From contig NSKG01000007.1 of the NCBI GenBank assembly GCA_002287035.1, positions 124,001-188,000 of the forward strand: 64,000 nt of DNA. Direction: 5' to 3'. Both the position numbers and the translations under genes were made by a program. Under the pieces are notes generated by a model. The model was not told the DNA's origin. It made no database searches and worked only from the letters and a program-made list of their open reading frames with translations. This DNA is from Pseudomonas sp. WN033 (GTDB lineage Bacteria > Pseudomonadota > Gammaproteobacteria > Pseudomonadales > Pseudomonadaceae). Positions 8,675-17,866 of this stretch are shown here, piece by piece (the first letter of the stretch is position 1; the number at the start of each line of letters is the position of its first letter).

Positions 8675-9535
8675 CTAGGCGTGGCGCAGGCTATCGGGCA
8701 GACGAATGTGCATGGCCACCGGCAGATGATCGGAAATCGCCTGGGGCAACACGTCGACCTGTTCGATATCCAGGCTGGAGCTGAGCAGGATGTGATCAAG
8801 CACCCGAGCCGGTTTCCAGCTCGGGTAGGTGCCAGGCAGGCTGGCGGTATGTAGGCCACTGCCACGCAGCGGCGAATGTTCAAGCAGGTCAATGGCATGA
8901 GTGTTCATGTCACCCATCAGCACCACATGCTTGAAATCGCTGATCCGTTCGCGGATATAGGCCAACTGACTGGCCCGGGTTCGGGTGCTGAGCGCCAGAT
9001 GCATCATCACCACCAGCAACTGCTCATCACCCTGGCCGAAACGGGTCAGGATCGCTCCACGCCCAGGCAGCATGCCCGGTAGCTTGTGATCTTCCACCAG
9101 CTTTGGCGCAAACCGGCTGAGCAGACCGTTGGAGTGCTGGGCGAAACGCCCGAGGTTGCGGTTGAGCTGCTGGTACCAGTAGGGGAACTGACTTTCCTTG
9201 GCCAAATGCTCAACCTGGTTGACGTAACCAGAACGCAGGCTGCCACCATCAACTTCCTGCAGGGCCACCAGATCGAACTCGCTGAGCAACTGAGCGATCT
9301 GGCGCAAGGTGTTCTGACGCCCGGCATGCGGCAGCAAATGCTGCCAGCTTTTGGTCAGGTAGTGATGATAGCGTTGGGTATTGATGCCGACCTGGATATT
9401 GAAGCTGAGCAGCTTCAATACCTCGGGCAACGGCTGCCCCTCACAGGGGCAGTGCGGATTGGTACGCAGTTCTGCGGGCAAGGCGTGACCATGGGTCACG
9501 CGGCGCCAGGGAACATTGGTTGCGGCCAGCATCAT
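8675..9535 (-). CDS. Endonuclease/exonuclease/phosphatase family protein
   Basis: A 286-residue EEP-fold metal-dependent phosphodiesterase or phosphatase. Characteristic pieces are LLSFNIQVGI (N-terminal Asn), VALQEVDGGS (metal-binding Glu), GDMNTHAID (Asp and Asn) and ISDHLPVAMHI (terminal Asp-His pair). Substrates in this family range from DNA to inositol phosphates and lipids and cannot be predicted here. There is no clear signal peptide. It starts 6 bp after the stop of dsbA on the same strand and is probably read with it, as in other pseudomonads. Confidence 0.83.
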   Translation of the reverse strand: MMLAATNVPWRRVTHGHALPAELRTNPHCPCEGQPLPEVLKLLSFNIQVGINTQRYHHYLTKSWQHLLPHAGRQNTLRQIAQLLSEFDLVALQEVDGGSLRSGYVNQVEHLAKESQFPYWYQQLNRNLGRFAQHSNGLLSRFAPKLVEDHKLPGMLPGRGAILTRFGQGDEQLLVVMMHLALSTRTRASQLAYIRERISDFKHVVLMGDMNTHAIDLLEHSPLRGSGLHTASLPGTYPSWKPARVLDHILLSSSLDIEQVDVLPQAISDHLPVAMHIRLPDSLRHA

Positions 9536-9541
9536 GGCACC

Positions 9542-10177
9542 TCAGAGCGCCTGACGTTCCTGATCGACCAGGAACTCGGCGACCTTGAGCATCTCATCGA
9601 AACCACCGACCATGCCACCTTCAATGCGGTACTTGCCGTTGACCACCAGGACCGGCACACCAGTCGCACGGTAGCTGCGCGCCAGACGCGAAGCCTGATC
9701 CATCTTGCTGCGCACACCGAAGGAGCTCCAGGCCCGCTTGAAGGTGTCGCTGCTGATGCCATAGGGCTCGAGCAGCTTGATCATGGCCCCTTCATCGGCC
9801 AGGCGGTTACCCTGGTTGTGGATGGCCTGGAACACTGCGGAGTGGGTTTCATCCAGCTTGTTCAGGCTTTCCAGGGTATAGAACAATTGACCATGGGTGT
9901 TCCAGGTTCCACCGAACATGGCCGGCACCGGGCGGAAATGCACATCCTCAGGAAGTTGCTTCTTCCAATCCTGAATGATCGGTTCAAAGGTGTAGCAGTG
10001 ACCACAGCCATACCAGAACAGCTCGACCACTTCGATCTTGTCAGGCTCCTGAGTCGGTGCCGGCGTGGGCAGCACTACATAGTGAACACCAGCCTTGTAC
10101 GGGGCCTCTTCCTGGGCATGGGCCAGAGTCAGGGCACCCAATAGCCAGACCGCGAAAACAGATAACCAGACACGCAT
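9542..10177 (-). CDS. dsbA: Thiol:disulfide interchange protein DsbA
   Basis: A periplasmic oxidase that introduces disulfide bonds into secreted proteins and is reoxidised by DsbB. The 211-residue precursor has a signal peptide ending near AHA|QEE (residue 21). The thioredoxin-fold active site CGHC is at residues 58-61 within FWYGCGHC, and the cis-proline loop is in TGVPVLVVNG. Length and motifs are those of Pseudomonas DsbA. It lies downstream of cytochrome c4 on the same strand, but an inverted-repeat element (10245-10384) and a terminator separate them, so it probably has its own promoter. Confidence 0.93.
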   Translation of the reverse strand: MRVWLSVFAVWLLGALTLAHAQEEAPYKAGVHYVVLPTPAPTQEPDKIEVVELFWYGCGHCYTFEPIIQDWKKQLPEDVHFRPVPAMFGGTWNTHGQLFYTLESLNKLDETHSAVFQAIHNQGNRLADEGAMIKLLEPYGISSDTFKRAWSSFGVRSKMDQASRLARSYRATGVPVLVVNGKYRIEGGMVGGFDEMLKVAEFLVDQERQAL

Positions 10178-10244
10178 GCAGCTCTCCCCAAAGAATACGT
10201 CAGTTGCTTGTTGTGACCATCAGGCCGATAAAAAGATTCCCTGA

Positions 10245-10384
10245 GGAACCTCTGAAAAACGTAGGCGAGGCAGGCAAGACAAGGCAAAAACAGCCGAAAA
10301 AGCGGAGTTTACGTGGTGTAAATGAGCATTTTGAGACTGTTTTTAACGCAGTATTGCCAACGTAGGTAGTTTTTCAGAGGTTCC
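10245..10384. repeat. MITE-like element, copy 1 (16-bp perfect terminal inverted repeats)
   Basis: A 140-bp unit beginning ggaacctctgaaaaac and ending with its exact reverse complement gtttttcagaggttcc. The interior contains acagccgaaaaagcggag, then tttacgtggtgtaaatgagc and actgtttttaacgcag. It has no ORF. The interior is clearly related, in reverse orientation, to the element at 41107-41251. It lies between cytochrome c4 and dsbA, just upstream of the dsbA start. Confidence 0.75.
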
Positions 10385-10435
10385 CTAACCGATGGTCGCA
10401 TAATAGATCAGGCGCTGGTAGACGCCCATAAGAAA

Positions 10436-10458
10436 GGGTGGCCTAAGCCACCCTTTTT
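10436..10458 (-). terminator. Rho-independent terminator after cytochrome c4
   Basis: Perfect stem gggtggc-ctaa-gccaccc (10436-10453), flanked by A-rich sequence on the left and five T on the right. Read on the minus strand it ends in a T-rich tail (TTTCTT), about 40 bp after the stop codon of the cytochrome c4 gene. Confidence 0.8.
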
Positions 10459-10493
10459 GAGAAGCGGGCTGCAACACCCGGCAACATCTGGGC

Positions 10494-11102
10494 TTAACGC
10501 AGGCCCTGGATGTAGTTAGATACCGCTTCGATATCCTTGTTGCTCAGGCGACTGGCGATGGTCCGCATGACTTCGGTATCACCGTCATTGACCCGGTCAC
10601 CTTCACGAAAATCGGTCAGCTGCTTGGCGGTATAGGCCGCATGCTGGCCGGCCAGGCGCGGATAACCGGCCGGATCGTTGCCCTTGCCGGTCGGCGAGTG
10701 GCAACCAATACAGGCCGGCAGACCAGTTTCCAGATTGCCGCCGCGGAAAATAGCCTCGCCACGCTCGGCCAGCTCAGCGTCGGCAACGCCCAGACTCGGC
10801 GACTGGCTGTTGTAGAAGGCAGCGATGTCACGCAGATCCTGCTCGTCGAAACCGGTCAGCATGCCGGTCATTTCCAGCACCGGACGATGACCTTCCTTGA
10901 TGTCGATCATCTGCTTGAGCAGGTAGCGTTCGCCCTGACCGGCAAGCTTGGGGAAGTTCGGCATGGGGCTGTTGCCGTCGGGGCCGTGACAGGCAGCACA
11001 CATGGCAACCTTGCCCTGACCGGCTTCAGCGTCGCCCTGGTTTGCATGGGCCGCACCGGCCACACCGAGGGATAACACCAGACTGACGAGTAGTTTGTTC
11101 AT
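10494..11102 (-). CDS. Dihaem cytochrome c4
   Basis: A periplasmic, often membrane-associated electron carrier that feeds terminal oxidases. The 202-residue precursor has a signal peptide ending at AHA|NQG (residue 20) and two class I haem c sites, CAACH (residues 35-39) and CIGCH (131-135), in tandem domains of about 90 residues, each with downstream Met candidates for the axial ligand. Size, domain duplication and position next to dsbA and engB match cytochrome c4 (cc4) of Pseudomonas. Its promoter should lie in the 284-bp gap before the divergent engB gene, where I see A/T-rich tracts but no site I can name. Confidence 0.92.
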   Translation of the reverse strand: MNKLLVSLVLSLGVAGAAHANQGDAEAGQGKVAMCAACHGPDGNSPMPNFPKLAGQGERYLLKQMIDIKEGHRPVLEMTGMLTGFDEQDLRDIAAFYNSQSPSLGVADAELAERGEAIFRGGNLETGLPACIGCHSPTGKGNDPAGYPRLAGQHAAYTAKQLTDFREGDRVNDGDTEVMRTIASRLSNKDIEAVSNYIQGLR

Positions 11103-11386
11103 CGGCTAATCCAATAACGGCTAAAAGAAATCGTTGGCTCTGCTCGCCACTCCGGTCTTCATTGGACCGCGTTCTCTCTGGCGAACGGCCGTATTCATCA
11201 TCCTGCCCGGCTACGACCTGTGGCGCTGACCGGACAGTGGGTATTCATGCTATCCGCGGCGACCGACAGGTGCAATGCACGAACTGTCGCAGTGCCTTTC
11301 AGATATAAAACCGCGGCATTATATACTAAGCTACCCACGAACGTGAACGCCTTAAGACTCCTGTCGTGCCAGCCAACGGATACTCC

Positions 11387-12028
11387 ATGTCTTCTGCAAC
11401 ACCCCTTGTAACACTTTGTCAGCGTGCCCACTTCATCAAAAGTGCCAGCCAGGTTGACCAGTGCCCGCCCGATCAGGGTTATGAAGTCGCCTTCGCCGGG
11501 CGTTCCAACGCTGGCAAGTCCAGCGCCCTGAATACCCTGACCCATGCCCGTTTAGCGCGCACCTCGAAAACCCCGGGACGCACCCAGTTGATCAACTTCT
11601 TCGGCCTGGATGATGAGCGCCGGCTGGTCGATTTGCCCGGCTATGGCTACGCCAAGGTGCCGCTGGCGCTTAAGGAACACTGGAAACAGCATCTGGATGC
11701 CTATCTGACCGGACGTCAGTGCCTGGCTGGCGTGGTGCTGGTGATGGATATTCGCCATCCGCTGTCGGAGTTCGACCAGATGATGCTGGAATGGGCCAAT
11801 CTGGCCGGCCTGCCGGCCCATATCCTGCTGAGCAAGGCTGACAAGCTGGCTTTCGGCGCTGCCAAGAACACCCTGCTCAAGGTCCAGAGCACGATCCGCA
11901 AGGAGTTTGGCAACCGCGCCAGCGTCCAGCTGTTCTCGGCGCCCAAGCGCCAGGGTCTGGATGAAGCCTATGCCGTATTGGAAAGCTGGCTGTTTCCCGT
12001 CGACGAAGATCAGGGCCAGGAACAGTAG
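11387..12028 (+). CDS. engB: Ribosome biogenesis GTP-binding protein EngB/YsxC
   Basis: A 213-residue TrmE-Era-EngA-EngB-Septin-type GTPase required for late steps of 50S ribosomal subunit assembly. G1 is GRSNAGKSS, the G2 threonine lies in [10 protein letters not shown]3 is [10 protein letters not shown]4 is SKADK and G5 is near LFSAPKR. The ATG at 11387 (MSSATPL) is preferred over an upstream GTG at 11366, since it gives the usual N-terminus and length. The gene is convergent with the ErsA locus and polA, as in other Pseudomonas genomes. Confidence 0.93.
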   Translation: MSSATPLVTLCQRAHFIKSASQVDQCPPDQGYEVAFAGRSNAGKSSALNTLTHARLARTSKTPGRTQLINFFGLDDERRLVDLPGYGYAKVPLALKEHWKQHLDAYLTGRQCLAGVVLVMDIRHPLSEFDQMMLEWANLAGLPAHILLSKADKLAFGAAKNTLLKVQSTIRKEFGNRASVQLFSAPKRQGLDEAYAVLESWLFPVDEDQGQEQ

Positions 12029-12112
12029 TCCGCCCGCCCGGGAACTCCAGGCGCTTGGGCGCAAGCTTGACGTTGGCTGAGGGACGAGGCGGGGCCTCCC
12101 AGGAACGGCAGG

Positions 12113-12252
12113 CAAAAAAAACCCCGAGCTTCTATGGGGAGGGAAGGCTCGGGGTTTAACGACCGGGCTGTGCTAGGAAAGGGAGAGTCGCCCGGTATTT
12201 CTGCCAACACTAAATCACATCTAAGGAGCATGAAGGGCTTGACTGGCCATTC
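12113..12252 (-). ncRNA. ersA: ErsA small regulatory RNA (Spot 42 position)
   Basis: Between engB and polA the minus strand has a complete small transcription unit: a sigma-22/AlgU type promoter (GAACTT, 17-nt spacer, TCAGA), then about 140 nt, ending at a strong terminator hairpin with an eight-T tail. In P. aeruginosa the envelope-stress small RNA ErsA occupies exactly this intergenic position, is about 130 nt and is AlgU dependent; it acts with Hfq on mRNAs such as algC. C/U-rich stretches suited to mRNA pairing are visible (ctctccctttcct and cttccctcccc, the latter in the terminator loop). The start is estimated from the -10 element. Identification rests on position, promoter and size, without a sequence alignment. 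Confidence 0.75.
12120..12157 (-). terminator. ErsA terminator
   Basis: The 10-bp stem aaccccgagc/gctcggggtt closes over a 17-nt C/U-rich loop. On the minus strand it runs into eight T (complement of the A-tract 12114-12121), a classical intrinsic terminator. On the plus strand it could also stop engB transcripts, though the T tail there is short. Confidence 0.85.
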
Positions 12253-12258
12253 ATAATC

Positions 12259-12286
12259 TCTGACCGGGGTGATCACGAATAAGTTC
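12259..12286 (-). promoter_or_regulatory. AlgU/sigma-22 (RpoE-type) promoter for ErsA
   Basis: On the minus strand GAACTT (12286-12281) and TCAGA (12263-12259) are separated by 17 nt. This matches the extracytoplasmic-stress sigma consensus GAACTT-N16/17-TCtga, the published regulator class for ErsA in P. aeruginosa. Confidence 0.75.
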
Positions 12287-12362
12287 AAAAAAATTTTTAG
12301 ACGAATGAGTTATCAGTGGTAGCCGGCTTATAAACAGCTCAAGCCGGCCAGCCCCGCCGCAA

Positions 12363-15107
12363 TCAGTGCGCCTGATCCCAGTTATCACCCACACCCACTT
12401 CAACCACCAGCGGCACATCCAGTTCGGCGGCAGCACCCATGTGCCGGCGCAGACCCTCACTAAGTGCTTCGACCTGATCTTCGCGGACCTCCAGTACCAG
12501 TTCGTCGTGTACCTGCATGATCATCCGTGCATCCAGCTGGCTTTCACTCAGCCAGGCGTCGACCGCAATCATCGCGCGCTTGATGATATCGGCGGCGGTG
12601 CCCTGCATCGGCGCGTTGATCGCGGTGCGTTCAGCGCCCTTGCGCATCGCCTGATTTTTCGAGTGGATCTCCGGCAAGTACAGCCGGCGGCCGAACAGGG
12701 TTTCCACAAAACCCTGCTCACTGGCCTGGGCACGAGTGCTTTCCATGTACTTGAGCACCCCCGGGTAGCGGGCGAAATAGCGGTCGATATAGTCCTGGGC
12801 CTGCTTGCGCTCGACGTCGATCTGCTTGGCCAGGCCGAAGGCGCTCATGCCGTAGATCAGGCCGAAGTTGATCGCCTTGGCCTTGCGCCGTTGCTCACTG
12901 CTGACCTCGTCCAGGGCCACGCCAAACACCTCGGCAGCGGTAGCCTTGTGCACGTCGCGGTCATGCCGGAAGGCGTCCAGCAAACCGGCGTCCTGGGCCA
13001 GATGAGCCATGATCCGCAGTTCGATCTGCGAGTAGTCGGCGGCCACCAGCTTGTAGCCGGGCGGGGCAATGAAGGCCTGGCGGATACGTCGGCCCTCGGC
13101 AGTACGGATCGGGATGTTCTGCAGGTTCGGATCGCTGGATGACAGCCGCCCGGTAGCTGCCACCGCCTGGTGGTAGCTGGTATGAATGCGCCCGGTGCGC
13201 GGGTTGATCTGCTCCGGCAGGCGGTCAGTGTAGGTGCTCTTGAGCTTGCTGACACTGCGGTACTGCATGATCACCTGCGGCAGCTCATAACCCTGCTCAG
13301 CCAGTTCGGCCAGGACTGCCTCGGCGGTCGAGGGCTGGCCCTTGGCGGTCTTGCTCAGCACCGGCAGCCCCTGCTTTTCATAGAGAATGTCGCCGAGCTG
13401 CTTGGGCGAGCCCAGATTGAACTCCTGACCGGCCAGGCGAAAGGCTTCGCGCTCCAGCTCGATCATCTTTTCGCCCAGCTCGCGGCTCTGGATCCCGAGC
13501 AGCTTGGCGTCGACCAGCGCCCCGGTGTTTTCGATCCGCGCCAGCACTGGCACCAGCGGCATTTCGATTTCGCGCAAGACCTTGGCCAGCGAGGGAATAG
13601 CCTCCAGCTTCTGCCACAGGGTCTGATGCAGACGCAGGGTGATGTCAGCGTCCTCACTGGCATAGGGACCAGCCTGTTCCAGAGCAATCTGGTCGAAGGT
13701 CAGTTGCTTGCTGCCCTTGCCGGCGATGTCCTCGAAGCGGATGGTGCTATGACCGAGGTATTTCAGCGCCAGACTGTCCATGTCGTGACGAGTGGCGGTG
13801 GAGTCCAGTACATAGGACTCGAGCATGGTATCGAAGGCCACGCCCTGAACATCGATGCCGTAGCGGCGCAGCACATTGATGTCGTACTTGGCGTGCTGGC
13901 CGACCTTGGCCTTGGCCGGATCTTCCAGCAGCGGCTTGAGCGCGGCCAGCACCGCAGCGCGGTCGAGCTGATCGGGCACGCCCATGTAGCTGTGCGCCAG
14001 CGGGATATAGGCAGCCTCGTGCGGCTGAACCGCCAGCGACACGCCGACCAGTTCGGCCTGCTGGGCATGGATGCTGGTGGTTTCGGTATCGAAGGCAAAC
14101 AGCTCGGCGGCCTTGAGCTTGTCCAGCCAGCGCTGCAGATCCGCTTCGCTGGTGATGGTTTCGTAGCGCACTTCAATGCTTTCGCCAGGCTCGATGCTGT
14201 TGCCGGTTTCTTCACCGGCGGCCTTGGCTTCGCGCAGCAGGTCATCCAGCCAGCTCTTGAATTCCAGCTGACGGTACAGCTCGACCAGTGCTTCGCGATC
14301 CGGCTCGCCGGGCATCAGCGCGTCGACGGCAATGTCCAGCTCGACATCAACCTTGATGGTCGCCAGTTGGTAGGACAGGTAGGCCATGTCCTTGTGTTCC
14401 TCAAGCTTCTCCGGCAGCTTCTTGGCGCCGCGGATCGGCAGCTCGGGCACCTTGCTCAGGTTGGCGTAGATCAGGTCCAGGCCGCCGCCGATGCCGGTCA
14501 GCAGGCCCAATGCGGTCTTCTCGCCAACTCCCGGCACGCCTGGAATGTTGTCGACCTTGTCGCCCATCAGCGCCAGGTAGTCGATGATCAGCTCGGGGCC
14601 AATGCCGAACTTTTCCTTCACACCGTCGATATCCAGCACGGTACCGGTCATGGTGTTGACCAGGGTGATGTGTGCATCGACCAGTTGCGCCATGTCCTTG
14701 TCACCCGTGGAAATCACCACCTCACGGCCGGCGGCGGCACTCTGCCGGGCCAGGGTGCCGATCACGTCGTCGGCCTCGACCCCGTCGATGCACAGCAGCG
14801 GCAGCCCCAGCGCCCGCACGCTGGCATGCAGCGGCTCGACCTGGCTGCGCAGCTCATCGGGCATGGGTGGGCGATGCGACTTGTAATGCTCGAACAGCTC
14901 ATCACGAAAGGTCGGGCCCTTGGCGTCGAACACCACCGCGAACGGGCTGTTCGGGTACTGCTTGCGCAGGCTTTTGAGCATGTTCAGCACGCCCTTGACC
15001 GCACCGGTCGGCTGACCGGTGGAGGTGGCCAGCGGCGGCAGAGCATGGAAGGCGCGATACAGATAGGATGAACCATCGACCAGGATCAGGGGGGCGGAAT
15101 CAGTCAT
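12363..15107 (-). CDS. polA: DNA polymerase I
   Basis: A 914-residue repair and Okazaki-fragment-maturation polymerase. The N-terminal 5'-3' exonuclease (about 1-290) contains [22 protein letters not shown] and [14 protein letters not shown]. The 3'-5' proofreading domain keeps its DxE motif in FAFDTETTS (about residue 340), so proofreading is probably intact. The polymerase domain has motif A DYSQIELR, motif [11 protein letters not shown] (fingers) and motif [10 protein letters not shown] near the C-terminus. Full length for the family. The reverse strand carries a long open frame (13170-15071) that is only a shadow of this high-GC gene. Confidence 0.97.
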   Translation of the reverse strand: MTDSAPLILVDGSSYLYRAFHALPPLATSTGQPTGAVKGVLNMLKSLRKQYPNSPFAVVFDAKGPTFRDELFEHYKSHRPPMPDELRSQVEPLHASVRALGLPLLCIDGVEADDVIGTLARQSAAAGREVVISTGDKDMAQLVDAHITLVNTMTGTVLDIDGVKEKFGIGPELIIDYLALMGDKVDNIPGVPGVGEKTALGLLTGIGGGLDLIYANLSKVPELPIRGAKKLPEKLEEHKDMAYLSYQLATIKVDVELDIAVDALMPGEPDREALVELYRQLEFKSWLDDLLREAKAAGEETGNSIEPGESIEVRYETITSEADLQRWLDKLKAAELFAFDTETTSIHAQQAELVGVSLAVQPHEAAYIPLAHSYMGVPDQLDRAAVLAALKPLLEDPAKAKVGQHAKYDINVLRRYGIDVQGVAFDTMLESYVLDSTATRHDMDSLALKYLGHSTIRFEDIAGKGSKQLTFDQIALEQAGPYASEDADITLRLHQTLWQKLEAIPSLAKVLREIEMPLVPVLARIENTGALVDAKLLGIQSRELGEKMIELEREAFRLAGQEFNLGSPKQLGDILYEKQGLPVLSKTAKGQPSTAEAVLAELAEQGYELPQVIMQYRSVSKLKSTYTDRLPEQINPRTGRIHTSYHQAVAATGRLSSSDPNLQNIPIRTAEGRRIRQAFIAPPGYKLVAADYSQIELRIMAHLAQDAGLLDAFRHDRDVHKATAAEVFGVALDEVSSEQRRKAKAINFGLIYGMSAFGLAKQIDVERKQAQDYIDRYFARYPGVLKYMESTRAQASEQGFVETLFGRRLYLPEIHSKNQAMRKGAERTAINAPMQGTAADIIKRAMIAVDAWLSESQLDARMIMQVHDELVLEVREDQVEALSEGLRRHMGAAAELDVPLVVEVGVGDNWDQAH

Positions 15108-15180
15108 GCGTCAGGTCAACATTTCCGTGATAAAAAGGGGCTAGAATGACAGCAGTCATTCAACAATAGGACAGCTTAAC

Positions 15181-15465
15181 ATGACACGCATGATTGGCCG
15201 CGGCCTGGCGATACTGGCTTTGAGTCTTTCCCTGCCATTGGCCGCCCAGGAAGGCCTGACCGGCGAGCCGGACGTGACTATCCGCCAGGAGGGCGACAAG
15301 ACCATCGAGGAGTACCGGGTCAACGGCTTCCTCTATGCGATCAAGGTAACCCCCAAAAACGGCCCGCCCTATTTTCTGGTCGCCGTCGATGAAGACGGCA
15401 ACTTCCAACGGGCCGATCAAGTCGGTGGCATGCGCATTCCCGGCTGGAAGATTTTCGAGTGGTAA
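15181..15465 (+). CDS. DUF2782 family small exported protein
   Basis: A 94-residue protein with a signal peptide (about residues 1-22, ending near LAAQ|EG), followed by a compact domain DVTIRQEGDKTIEEYRVNG...YAIKVTPKNGPPYFLVAVDEDG, typical of DUF2782 proteins found next to polA in pseudomonads. Function is unknown. It is divergent from polA and ends 9 bp before thrB, so it is probably in an operon with thrB. Confidence 0.82.
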   Translation: MTRMIGRGLAILALSLSLPLAAQEGLTGEPDVTIRQEGDKTIEEYRVNGFLYAIKVTPKNGPPYFLVAVDEDGNFQRADQVGGMRIPGWKIFEW

Positions 15466-15474
15466 GGGTCTGAC

Positions 15475-16431
15475 ATGTCGGTGTTTACTCCGGTTAGCCG
15501 GGAACAGCTGGAAGCCTTTCTTGACGGCTTTGCCCTGGGTCGGCTGGTCGACTTCAGCGGCATCGCCGGTGGCAGCGAAAACAGCAACTTCTTCGTCGCT
15601 ACCGAGCAGGGGGAATACGTCCTGACGCTGGTCGAACGCGGCCCGGTGGCCGACCTGCCGTTCTTTATCGAGCTGCTGGAGCATCTGCATCAGGCCGGTT
15701 TGCCGGTGCCCTATGCGCTCACCGACCGTCAGGGCCTGGCATTGCACCAGCTCAATCAGCGCCCAGCGCTGCTGCAGCCGCGGCTGGCTGGCAAGCATGT
15801 CGAGCAGCCCGACCCAGCTCATTGCCTGGCCGTTGGCCAGATGCTCGCACGCTTGCACAACGCCACCGCCAGCAGCGACCTGGTACGCACCAGTGATCGC
15901 GGCCTGGCCTGGATGCTCGATAATGGCCGCAAGCTACTGGACCGTATCAGCGACAGCGGCACTCACAGCCTGGTCGGCGAGCTGCTGGCCCAGATCGAAC
16001 GCTGGCAGGCTGACTATCCCGGTTTTCCCAAAGCCATCCTGCACGCCGACCTGTTCCGCGACAACATACTCTTCGATGGCCATCACCTCAGCGGCCTGAT
16101 CGATTTCTACAACGCTCACAGCGGCTGGACCCTGTACGACGTGGCCATCACCGTCAACGACTGGTGCCTGAACGCCGCACAGCAGCTCGACCCAGCCCGG
16201 ACTCAGGCGCTGTTGGCAGGCTATGCCGGCATCCGTCCATTTACTCCGTTCGAGGCCAGCAACTGGCCTGTGGTGCTGCGCCTGGCAGCACTGCGATTCT
16301 GGCTCTCGCGTCAGCTGGCGGCCGAGCAGCATGCCGGGCAGAGTGGGGTGCTGATCAAGGATCCAGGGCATTTTCTACGGGTGCTGGAGCAGCACCGCAA
16401 TGTGGATATTGGCCTGCCGCTGGCACTTTAG
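15475..16431 (+). CDS. thrB: Homoserine kinase (type II, APH-fold)
   Basis: A 318-residue kinase phosphorylating L-homoserine in threonine synthesis. It belongs to the aminoglycoside-phosphotransferase-like fold used for ThrB in pseudomonads, not the GHMP type of E. coli. Visible features are the nucleotide loop region GRLVDFSGIAGGSENSNFFV, the catalytic Brenner motif LHADLFRDNILF (about residues 201-212) and the metal-binding LIDFYNA (about 218-224). It follows the DUF2782 gene. The A+T-richer catabolic cluster begins about 220 bp downstream, so thrB marks the left edge of an insertion relative to other pseudomonads. Confidence 0.9.
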   Translation: MSVFTPVSREQLEAFLDGFALGRLVDFSGIAGGSENSNFFVATEQGEYVLTLVERGPVADLPFFIELLEHLHQAGLPVPYALTDRQGLALHQLNQRPALLQPRLAGKHVEQPDPAHCLAVGQMLARLHNATASSDLVRTSDRGLAWMLDNGRKLLDRISDSGTHSLVGELLAQIERWQADYPGFPKAILHADLFRDNILFDGHHLSGLIDFYNAHSGWTLYDVAITVNDWCLNAAQQLDPARTQALLAGYAGIRPFTPFEASNWPVVLRLAALRFWLSRQLAAEQHAGQSGVLIKDPGHFLRVLEQHRNVDIGLPLAL

Positions 16432-16522
16432 CCCTCTTCTCATCCTACCTTCCCGAATGCCTCGCAGCATTTATTGCCTGCGGGGCATGAACATCGCCTT
16501 TCACCCTCTTATTGACCCAAAT

Positions 16523-16539
16523 AAGCATCACTTATGCTT
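16523..16539. promoter_or_regulatory. Inverted repeat upstream of the catabolic cluster
   Basis: AAGCAT-cactt-ATGCTT, perfect 6-bp arms, lies about 110 bp before the first thiolase start in the 220-bp gap after thrB. The remainder of the gap is A/T-rich (16600-16650) and probably carries the cluster promoter. Operator function is a guess; the tandem HxlR regulator in the cluster is a candidate binder. Confidence 0.35.
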
Positions 16540-16651
16540 TGGCGTTTTTGAAAAACCAGCTTGCCTACGTGAACTTAAAGGTCTAGTTTGTGCCAATGGA
16601 TTTTGATTGAAATCAATTTTTTACTTTTAATAAAAAACTTAATGGTGACAC

Positions 16652-17866
16652 ATGACTGGTGTAATGATCTTAGGTGGAGCCCAAAGCGACTTTGCCCGCA
16701 ACTGGAACAGGGAGGGCACGGATCTTCTTAGCGCCATGCGCGAAGTCAGCATTCAGGCACTACAGCAGTCCGGCATTGAACCAGGCCAGATTGAAGCCTT
16801 GCATGTAGGCAACTTTGTGGCCGAACTGTTTGCCGGTCAGGGGTTGCTGGGGGCGCTGGCCAACCAAATATTCCCAGAATGGCACAACCTCCCCGCCAGT
16901 CGACATGAAGCCGCTTGCGCATCAGGCAGCATGGCGATTTTGGCGGCCATGGCCGACATTCAGGCCGGACGCTACGACTGTGTTGCCGTACTAGGGGTAG
17001 AGTGGATGCGCAATGTGCCGGGTCAACAGGCCGCCGATTTTCTCGGGACAGCAGCATGGGCAGGTCAAGAGGGGCAAAAAGCGCAGTTCTTGTGGCCATT
17101 CATGTTTGCCGAGATTCTGGAGTTGTATGACCAGCGTTATGGGCTCAACACGGACTATCTCAAACACATTTCCCGTAACAACTTTGCCAATGCGCAGCTC
17201 AACCCCAACGCCCAAACGCGAAACTGGCAAATGGATGACGCCTCATATGCCAACGACGATTCAACCAACCCCCTGATTGAGGGGCGTCTACGCCGCTCAG
17301 ATTGCGGACAAATCACTGATGGTGCCGCCTGCGTCATTTTGGTTTCAGAACGCTGGCTGCAGCGCCACAAAGCAACTTTGCCGCCAGTTCAAATACTCGG
17401 CTGGGGGCATCGTGGCAGCAGCATATCCATGGCGCACAAAGTGAGCTTGGCCGAGAACTCACCATGGCTGTTTCCACACCTCAAATTGGCGATCGATGAG
17501 GCTCTTGCCAGAGCTGGCCTGGCAAATGCGCAAGCACTGGATGCGATAGAGACACACGACTGCTTCAGTATGAGTGAATACTTGGCGATCGATCACTTCG
17601 GCCTGACCCCCCCAGGGCAAAGCTGGCAGTTTATTGAGTCAGGGGACTTTACCCTGGACGGCCGCTTACCAATTAACCCCAGCGGGGGCCTGATCGGCGC
17701 GGGCCATCCTGTTGGAGCGACCGGTGTACGCATGCTGCTGGACGCCTTCAAACAAGTTCGCGGGCTGGCTGGAAATTATCAGGTCAAGAACGCCAAGCGT
17801 GTCGCCACGCTTAACTTTGGAGGAAGCACCAGTGCTGTTGCCTGCCTTGTCGTGGGTGACGCATGA
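16652..17866 (+). CDS. SCP2-type thiolase (acetyl-CoA acyltransferase family)
   Basis: A 404-residue thiolase-superfamily enzyme, probably cleaving or forming a 3-oxoacyl-CoA. The nucleophile is Cys89 in EAACASGS, the SCP2-type HDCF motif is at 302-305 and the GAGHPVGATG His is 352. Where degradative thiolases have the second catalytic cysteine (CxG), this protein reads LNFGGSTSA, consistent with the SCP2/sterol-carrier branch in which the HDCF cysteine substitutes. Its stop overlaps the start of the second thiolase by 4 bp (ATGA), so the two are translationally coupled and may form a heteromer or act in sequence. First gene of the catabolic cluster. Confidence 0.85.
   Translation: MTGVMILGGAQSDFARNWNREGTDLLSAMREVSIQALQQSGIEPGQIEALHVGNFVAELFAGQGLLGALANQIFPEWHNLPASRHEAACASGSMAILAAMADIQAGRYDCVAVLGVEWMRNVPGQQAADFLGTAAWAGQEGQKAQFLWPFMFAEILELYDQRYGLNTDYLKHISRNNFANAQLNPNAQTRNWQMDDASYANDDSTNPLIEGRLRRSDCGQITDGAACVILVSERWLQRHKATLPPVQILGWGHRGSSISMAHKVSLAENSPWLFPHLKLAIDEALARAGLANAQALDAIETHDCFSMSEYLAIDHFGLTPPGQSWQFIESGDFTLDGRLPINPSGGLIGAGHPVGATGVRMLLDAFKQVRGLAGNYQVKNAKRVATLNFGGSTSAVACLVVGDA

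Noticed and set aside
10245-10384. Insertion sequence or structured regulatory RNA for dsbA
   Set aside because: No transposase ORF; a related copy at 41107 in a different context argues for a dispersed repeat and against a dsbA leader RNA.
13170-15071. 633-codon open frame on the strand opposite polA
   Set aside because: It lies wholly inside polA, has no recognisable domain and arises from the high-GC third-position bias of polA; all family motifs are in the minus-strand frame.
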